Assembly (NCBI RefSeq): GCF_050613145.1
Contig: NZ_CP192507.1
Span: forward strand, 2,542,001-2,606,000
Direction: 5' to 3'
DNA length: 64,000 bases
Origin: Lysinibacillus_B sp050613145
Lineage (GTDB): Bacteria > Bacillota > Bacilli > Bacillales_A > Planococcaceae
Of the stretch, positions 60,229 to 64,000 are shown piece by piece (positions within the stretch are counted from its first letter, which is position 1; each line of letters begins with the position of its first letter). Made by a program: the position numbers and the translations under genes. Under the pieces are notes generated by a model that was not told where the DNA came from, made no database searches, and worked only from the letters and a program-made list of their open reading frames with translations.

Positions 60229-61464
60229 TTAGGTCATAATTTCTTCATACGTTTGGCGAATAAAGTCCGTGTAGTATGTGGATGCAAATGATTCCACACT
60301 TTTTTCCGCATATAAAATATCGCGTTTTGCTGATTCTATATCACCAAGCTTTTTATACATTAACGCCCGGTATGCAACAAAGCGATAAAATATCGCTAAA
60401 TCAACTGGATGCTTTAAATAGTTAGGTGCTTTAATTCCTTCACAAATAGCTAAAGCTTGTTCATATTTTTCTAGATGATACAGTGCAATCGCTTCTTCCA
60501 TCAGGAAAAGATCTTTCGTTTCATGGATAGACACATCTTGTTGTGAATAGATTTCTTCATTTAATATAATTAGCACTTGTTCATAATTTTTCTCTACAAC
60601 GCTTATATAATGCACTTTGCAAAATAAATAATAAAAAGCCTTTTCATTGTCTTCCGCAAGTTCTGTCATTAATTGCACCTTTTTAAAATACTGCTTACTC
60701 ACTTCAAATTCATGGTCACATATTGCCTGTATAAATAACAAGCGATAAAAATCGTCCATACGGTAGTAAATTTTCTTTTTTTCTGCAATTTGAAGCATCT
60801 TTTCTTTATACAATAAACCGTTTTTCACATCATTTACGGCATAGTACATAACCGTTAAGTTGTAAAATAAGCTGATGCGACTAATATCATCCAAAATGAA
60901 CCAATACGGCTCGATTCGTTTTTCCCCTTGCTTTAACATATCCAGTGCCTTTTCATAATCTTTTCTTTCAAAGGCATACCAACATAAAAAGTTATAACAG
61001 CTAAGTAAACGGCTATACGCATGTACACCTTCATACCAGTTCATAACGTCATACAATGCTTGTTCATCTAGCTTGTTATTGATAAGCGTCAAGGAAATTA
61101 AATAGATTTCTTTTAGTCTTATATGTTCATAACGATCTGTCTGCAATTTATTTACAATAGGATTAATTTTATCGATGATGATTTGTGCACGCACTTTATC
61201 ATCTGGGTGATCATTTAATTGCACACGCATTTCTTCCACTTCTAACATTAACTCTTTAAATGACTCAATTTCTTCACCAAGTAATGCCGAAACATCTACT
61301 TGAAGCTGCTGTGCGATATAATGCAAGCTTTCCATAGAAGGCTGTGCTTTTCCATTTTCAATTAAACTAAGCATTCCCTTCGTTAAACGCTCCCCTGCTA
61401 ACTGTGCAAGTGTTAATTTGCGTTCTTTTCGAAGGTGGCGAATGCGACTCCCTAAATCCTGCAT
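60229..61464 (-). CDS. XRE-family HTH regulator with C-terminal TPR-like repeats
   Basis: This 411-residue protein has an N-terminal HTH_3 domain: LGSRIRHLRKERKLTLAQLA, LTKGMLSLIENGKAQPSMES, LHYIAQQLQVDVSALLGEE. From about residue 90 to the end it is all-helical with TPR-like repeats (for example YEKALDMLKQGEKRIEPYWF and YEQALAICEGI). Size and layout resemble RRNPP-type peptide-sensing regulators such as NprR/PlcR. No peptide gene follows, because a convergent terminator and dedA lie there. The ATG at 61464 has AGTAGGT upstream. Confidence 0.82.
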   Translation of the reverse strand: MQDLGSRIRHLRKERKLTLAQLAGERLTKGMLSLIENGKAQPSMESLHYIAQQLQVDVSALLGEEIESFKELMLEVEEMRVQLNDHPDDKVRAQIIIDKINPIVNKLQTDRYEHIRLKEIYLISLTLINNKLDEQALYDVMNWYEGVHAYSRLLSCYNFLCWYAFERKDYEKALDMLKQGEKRIEPYWFILDDISRISLFYNLTVMYYAVNDVKNGLLYKEKMLQIAEKKKIYYRMDDFYRLLFIQAICDHEFEVSKQYFKKVQLMTELAEDNEKAFYYLFCKVHYISVVEKNYEQVLIILNEEIYSQQDVSIHETKDLFLMEEAIALYHLEKYEQALAICEGIKAPNYLKHPVDLAIFYRFVAYRALMYKKLGDIESAKRDILYAEKSVESFASTYYTDFIRQTYEEIMT

Positions 61465-61869
61465 GTCACAACCTACTTTCATTGTTCTTTAAAAATATTA
61501 AACAATTTTTAACGAAATAATTCAATTAGGAGACGTTGTATTTTAACAAGGTTAAACAAAATAGATCCGACATATGTGGGGTTTATCGGCTCTTATTATG
61601 TTACTACGGAAATAGATGAGTCTTAAAAATGAACGGTACTGACATTTTACGTCCGCAACTAATCGCTTTAATTAAAAGTAAGAGCCGCGCGCATTGAAAT
61701 ACATTGATTTCCACTACGGCTGACTCGTTTTCCGCAGGTACAGCTGAAGTCGAGTCTCCTCCGCTCCAATCAATAAGCAAGCCCCTTTTATCAACAACCC
61801 CACTAAAAATCACGCTTATTTTTCCACTAATATTTTATACTCAACACATCTAAGTAAGAGCAAATATTT
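61465..61869. other. Intergenic region with dispersed-repeat sequence
   Basis: The first 140 bp should contain the promoter of the HTH regulator. The remainder is taken up by the repeat-like block at 61604-61813. No protein-coding gene is supported. Confidence 0.5.
61604..61813. repeat. Intergenic repeat-like block (GATTGGAGCGGAGGAGACTC type)
   Basis: The segment carries GATTGGAGCGGAGGAGACTC, GGAAAACGAGTCAGCCGTAG and TGCGCGCGGCTCTTACTTTT on the minus strand, more GC-rich than its surroundings. From memory, similar text recurs in intergenic regions of Bacillales genomes; there is only one copy here. An open 69-codon frame across it looks like translated repeat. Confidence 0.4.
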
Positions 61870-62200
61870 TTAATCTTATTAATGGAAATAGATTATTTGG
61901 ATGCAAACTCATGCGAATTTACTAAGAAGGCTCATTGAACGAGAACAGCCGACTGTTAGAGACCTACTTTCTAGACCCGAAGTAATTAGCTCGGCACAGT
62001 GGAAGATCCGATTGTAGAAATTACGAAATGGGACGAAGCAGAAGCATTAGATGGATTTATTGCACTTCCTGGTGGATCAATGAAATCTTTAGACCTCTTT
62101 TTCAAGCAATTAATGCCGATGTTATCTGAAAAAGGATTATTTAAAAAGCCTATAACGGAGACACATTGCGACAACATATGGTGAATTATTGAAAATCCAG
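61870..62200 (+). pseudogene. LLM-class (NtaA/DszA-like) flavin monooxygenase, C-terminal remnant
   Basis: Plus-strand pieces in different frames read RRLIEREQPTVRDLLSRPEV, then GTVEDPIVEITKWDEAEALD and GFIALPGGSMKSLDLFFKQL, then MPMLSEKGLFKKPITET and TLRQHMVNY. This is the C-terminal end of nitrilotriacetate/alkanesulfonate-type monooxygenases (usual pattern QPTVREL...G.PEQ.AD...DGF...P...FVP.L...G......TLRE). Two frameshifts and loss of the first 300 or so residues make it dead. Confidence 0.7.
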
Positions 62201-62248
62201 AGGGATATACAAGACTCTGGCAGAAGAAGCCTACGTACGTAACATAGC

Positions 62249-62283
62249 GGAAGGAGGAATTAATAATATCCTCCTTCTTTTTC
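62249..62283 (+). terminator. Terminator after the monooxygenase remnant
   Basis: GAAGGAGGA pairs with TCCTCCTTC and is followed by TTTTTC on the plus strand. It insulates the comQ promoter region from upstream transcription. Confidence 0.8.
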
Positions 62284-62433
62284 ATTTTATTATCCATTTC
62301 ACCGACATCAAAACTTATATTTTGTAGTTTTATGTAAATAAAACAAGAATAATTTGTATTAAAGTAGAAAATTATATGGAAATTTTATGTTTTTTTATAT
62401 ATTATATCCATTAAGGGGGGGTGGTTCAAGAAA

Positions 62434-63336
62434 TTGGAGGAATTAAATAAAGAGATTAGTATTTTGTTAGATAAAATCATTGCTACTGAGGAATTAATTG
62501 GAGACGAATTAAGAAGTATACTACAAAGCTTTAAAACGGAAAAAGAAACATTGGGTTTTCACTTTGGTACCTTGTGTATCATTCATTATGAAGAGTATGC
62601 AGATCACTTTAACCAAGATATTTACAAAATAGCTGCTGCAATTGAACTGCTTATTTTATCATTTGATATTATTGACGACTTACAAGATCACGATAGTGAT
62701 TATTTATGGGTAAAAACACCTGAATTATCGCTAAATGCAGTTCTAGCAATGATGATGATAACGCTTAAAGTAATGCGTCAAAGTCATTTTGAACATCGAG
62801 AGCTCGCCTTTCAAATAATTGAAGAATACACTTTACTCAGTATCAATGGTCAACAACTAGATTTACTGAATATTTGTCAAGATGAATCCTCTTATCTACA
62901 AATGATCGAGCAAAAATCTGGTTCTCTTACGGCGATGAGTTGCTTAGTAGGTTTCACTCTTGCTTGTGGAGAGAAATCAGTACAAGTTGAACAATATGCG
63001 AAATCTATCGGTGTTATACAACAAATTAAAAATGATATTCAAGATTTAAAAGAATGGGACTGTAAAAATGATTTATTAAATAGGAAATATTCGTTACCGA
63101 TTATTTATCTTTTTTCATTGACGAATGATATTTCAGAAGAGATAAAAAAATATTACGCTCATCAAGAAGAAATCATTTTAGCAAAACCGAATATCATCGA
63201 AGCACTAACAAATAGTGGCGCGATCCGCTACGCTCTTGCGATTAAAAATCTATACCGAAATCAAGCATTAACCATGATTCAAAACATCAATATGAATGCA
63301 GCAAATAAAGAGTATTTAAAAAAAATAATGAAATGA
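62434..63336 (+). CDS. comQ: ComQ-like isoprenyl transferase, pheromone-modifying enzyme
   Basis: This 300-residue polyprenyl-synthase-fold protein has a first aspartate-rich motif IIDDLQDHDSD (DDLQD at residues 81-85) and a second IKNDIQDLKEWD (NDIQD at 200-204), the pattern of ComQ. These bind the isoprenyl diphosphate through magnesium. It should prenylate the Trp of the ComX precursor encoded 9 bp downstream. The start is TTG 62434 after AAGGGGGGG, and no in-frame alternative fits. Codon use is more AT-rich than the cobalamin genes. Identity rests on fold motifs plus the following two genes. Confidence 0.88.
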   Translation: MEELNKEISILLDKIIATEELIGDELRSILQSFKTEKETLGFHFGTLCIIHYEEYADHFNQDIYKIAAAIELLILSFDIIDDLQDHDSDYLWVKTPELSLNAVLAMMMITLKVMRQSHFEHRELAFQIIEEYTLLSINGQQLDLLNICQDESSYLQMIEQKSGSLTAMSCLVGFTLACGEKSVQVEQYAKSIGVIQQIKNDIQDLKEWDCKNDLLNRKYSLPIIYLFSLTNDISEEIKKYYAHQEEIILAKPNIIEALTNSGAIRYALAIKNLYRNQALTMIQNINMNAANKEYLKKIMK

Positions 63337-63345
63337 GGAAAAGCC

Positions 63346-63507
63346 ATGATTAAAATGATTCAGTTTTTACAAGAAAATGCAAATATTGTAGAGTTATTAA
63401 AAGAGAAGAAAATTTCTTTAGTAGGCGTTACTGAAGCGGAAACACAGGCTATGTTAGCAGCTTTTGAGGAAGAGCTGAACCTTGAAAAATCGAATTATTG
63501 GCAATAA
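63346..63507 (+). CDS. comX: ComX-like quorum-sensing pheromone precursor
   Basis: This 53-residue precursor opens MIKMIQFLQENANIVELLKE and ends LNLEKSNYWQ. An acidic, helical propeptide precedes a short C-terminal segment whose single Trp (residue 52) is the expected prenylation site. Trp is second from last, closer to the end than in the B. subtilis 168 precursor. GAGGAAAAG precedes the ATG. It sits between comQ (9 bp upstream) and comP, which overlaps its end by 26 bp, the diagnostic comQXP order. Confidence 0.88.
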   Translation: MIKMIQFLQENANIVELLKEKKISLVGVTEAETQAMLAAFEEELNLEKSNYWQ

Positions 63508-64000
63508 AAATTTTCAGTACAATTCATTTTGGTTGCTGATTTGCGTTTACCTTATTTTAGGAATATATGTACTTTACGTTTCTTTTGTAACTCCTTTTGT
63601 AAACATTGATTTAAAACAACAAGATGAACAATGGAAAATTGAATCTATAGGTTACAAAAAGTGGGCTAACAATGAAAAAATTTCTATTGGGGATATTGTA
63701 TTAAAAATAGATGGAATCCCTACACACGATATATCACGGATACAATATGATCCATCAATTCGAGGAGCAACTGAATTATCTATTTTGAAATCGGATGGTT
63801 CTCTCTTAACTATTGATATTCAACATACGGATATATCTCAAGAATTTTATATGCTTTTTGTATTGCCGAGTATTTACTTCTTATTAGCATTATGTGTCTC
63901 ATTTTATTTGTACTATTTTAAAAGACATGTACCATATGTAAACTTTTTAATTTATTTTATTCTTATAGTATCCTTAGCCTATATTAGCAGTGGCGCCTCT
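63482..64000 (+). CDS. comP: ComP-like sensor histidine kinase, N-terminal part (runs off window)
   Basis: 173 codons are visible and the frame is open at base 64000. It starts at TTG 63482, 8 nt after GAGGAAGA, overlapping comX. A first membrane helix (FWLLICVYLILGIYVLYVSF, residues 16-35) leads to an extracytoplasmic loop of about 85 residues. The loop contains a PDZ-like stretch: ISIGDIVLKIDGIPTHDIS. Two further helices follow from about residue 123. This matches the membrane sensor half of ComP; the kinase domain and any comA gene lie beyond the window. Confidence 0.85.
   Translation, partial: MKNRIIGNKNFQYNSFWLLICVYLILGIYVLYVSFVTPFVNIDLKQQDEQWKIESIGYKKWANNEKISIGDIVLKIDGIPTHDISRIQYDPSIRGATELSILKSDGSLLTIDIQHTDISQEFYMLFVLPSIYFLLALCVSFYLYYFKRHVPYVNFLIYFILIVSLAYISSGAS

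Noticed and set aside
61604..61813. A 69-codon frame containing DWSGGDSTSAVPAENESA
   Set aside because: It reads like translated intergenic repeat text, without a ribosome site.

Overview
The window is AT-rich Gram-positive DNA and most resembles a Bacillaceae/Planococcaceae genome of the Lysinibacillus type. This is inferred from gene content, strong AGGAGG-type ribosome binding sites and Firmicute regulatory sites; no search was run. Nearly all genes lie on the minus strand, so operons read from high to low coordinates. I saw no rRNA, tRNA or CRISPR array.

Region 1 (1-20.5 kb). A partial DNA polymerase IV gene is followed by a large catabolic cluster. Read in the minus direction it holds acyl-CoA synthetase, TetR regulator, 3-hydroxyacyl-CoA dehydrogenase, quinone oxidoreductase, type-B carboxylesterase, hot-dog thioesterases, two SDRs, acyl-CoA dehydrogenase, two half-size MaoC dehydratases and a five-gene Liv-type ABC importer. 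It looks like uptake, CoA activation and beta-oxidation of an unidentified organic acid or ester. At 17.3-20.5 kb sits a shrunken second copy of the same operon in the same order: GNAT remnant and terminator, degenerate acyl-CoA dehydrogenase, SDR scrap, near-identical esterase. A small element with subterminal hairpins (IS200/IS605-like) has inserted in a pseudogene in both areas.

Region 2 (20.5-31.7 kb). This holds an ECF sigma factor with a membrane partner, an MhqR/MhqO-type quinone-response pair with its operator, a glycine-riboswitch-controlled amino acid permease, BioY with a BirA operator, an ABC-F ribosome protection protein with an attenuator-like leader, two GNAT acetyltransferases, a membrane-anchored alpha/beta hydrolase and an ISL3 transposase remnant.

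Region 3 (31.7-58.8 kb) is a cobalamin region with three cobalamin riboswitches. The first controls nrdHIEF (class Ib, B12-independent ribonucleotide reductase), a divergent PduO-like protein and a BtuF-like lipoprotein; nrdE is split by a group I intron carrying an HNH endonuclease. The second controls a methyltransferase of unknown role and a ferredoxin-CbiX fusion. The third controls the anaerobic-type (early cobalt insertion) operon cbiH60-X-J-C-D-ET-L-F-G-A, precorrin-2 dehydrogenase, cobA, a nitroreductase, btuR and cbiP. A separate cbiB-cobD-cobC cluster supplies the aminopropanol arm.

Region 4 (58.8-64 kb). Plus-strand genes for a Pyr_excise-like protein and a DedA protein face a minus-strand HTH/TPR regulator. 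After a stretch of repeats and a monooxygenase remnant comes a ComQ-ComX-ComP quorum-sensing locus. Its tiny pheromone gene comX (53 codons) lies between comQ and a comP that runs off the window.
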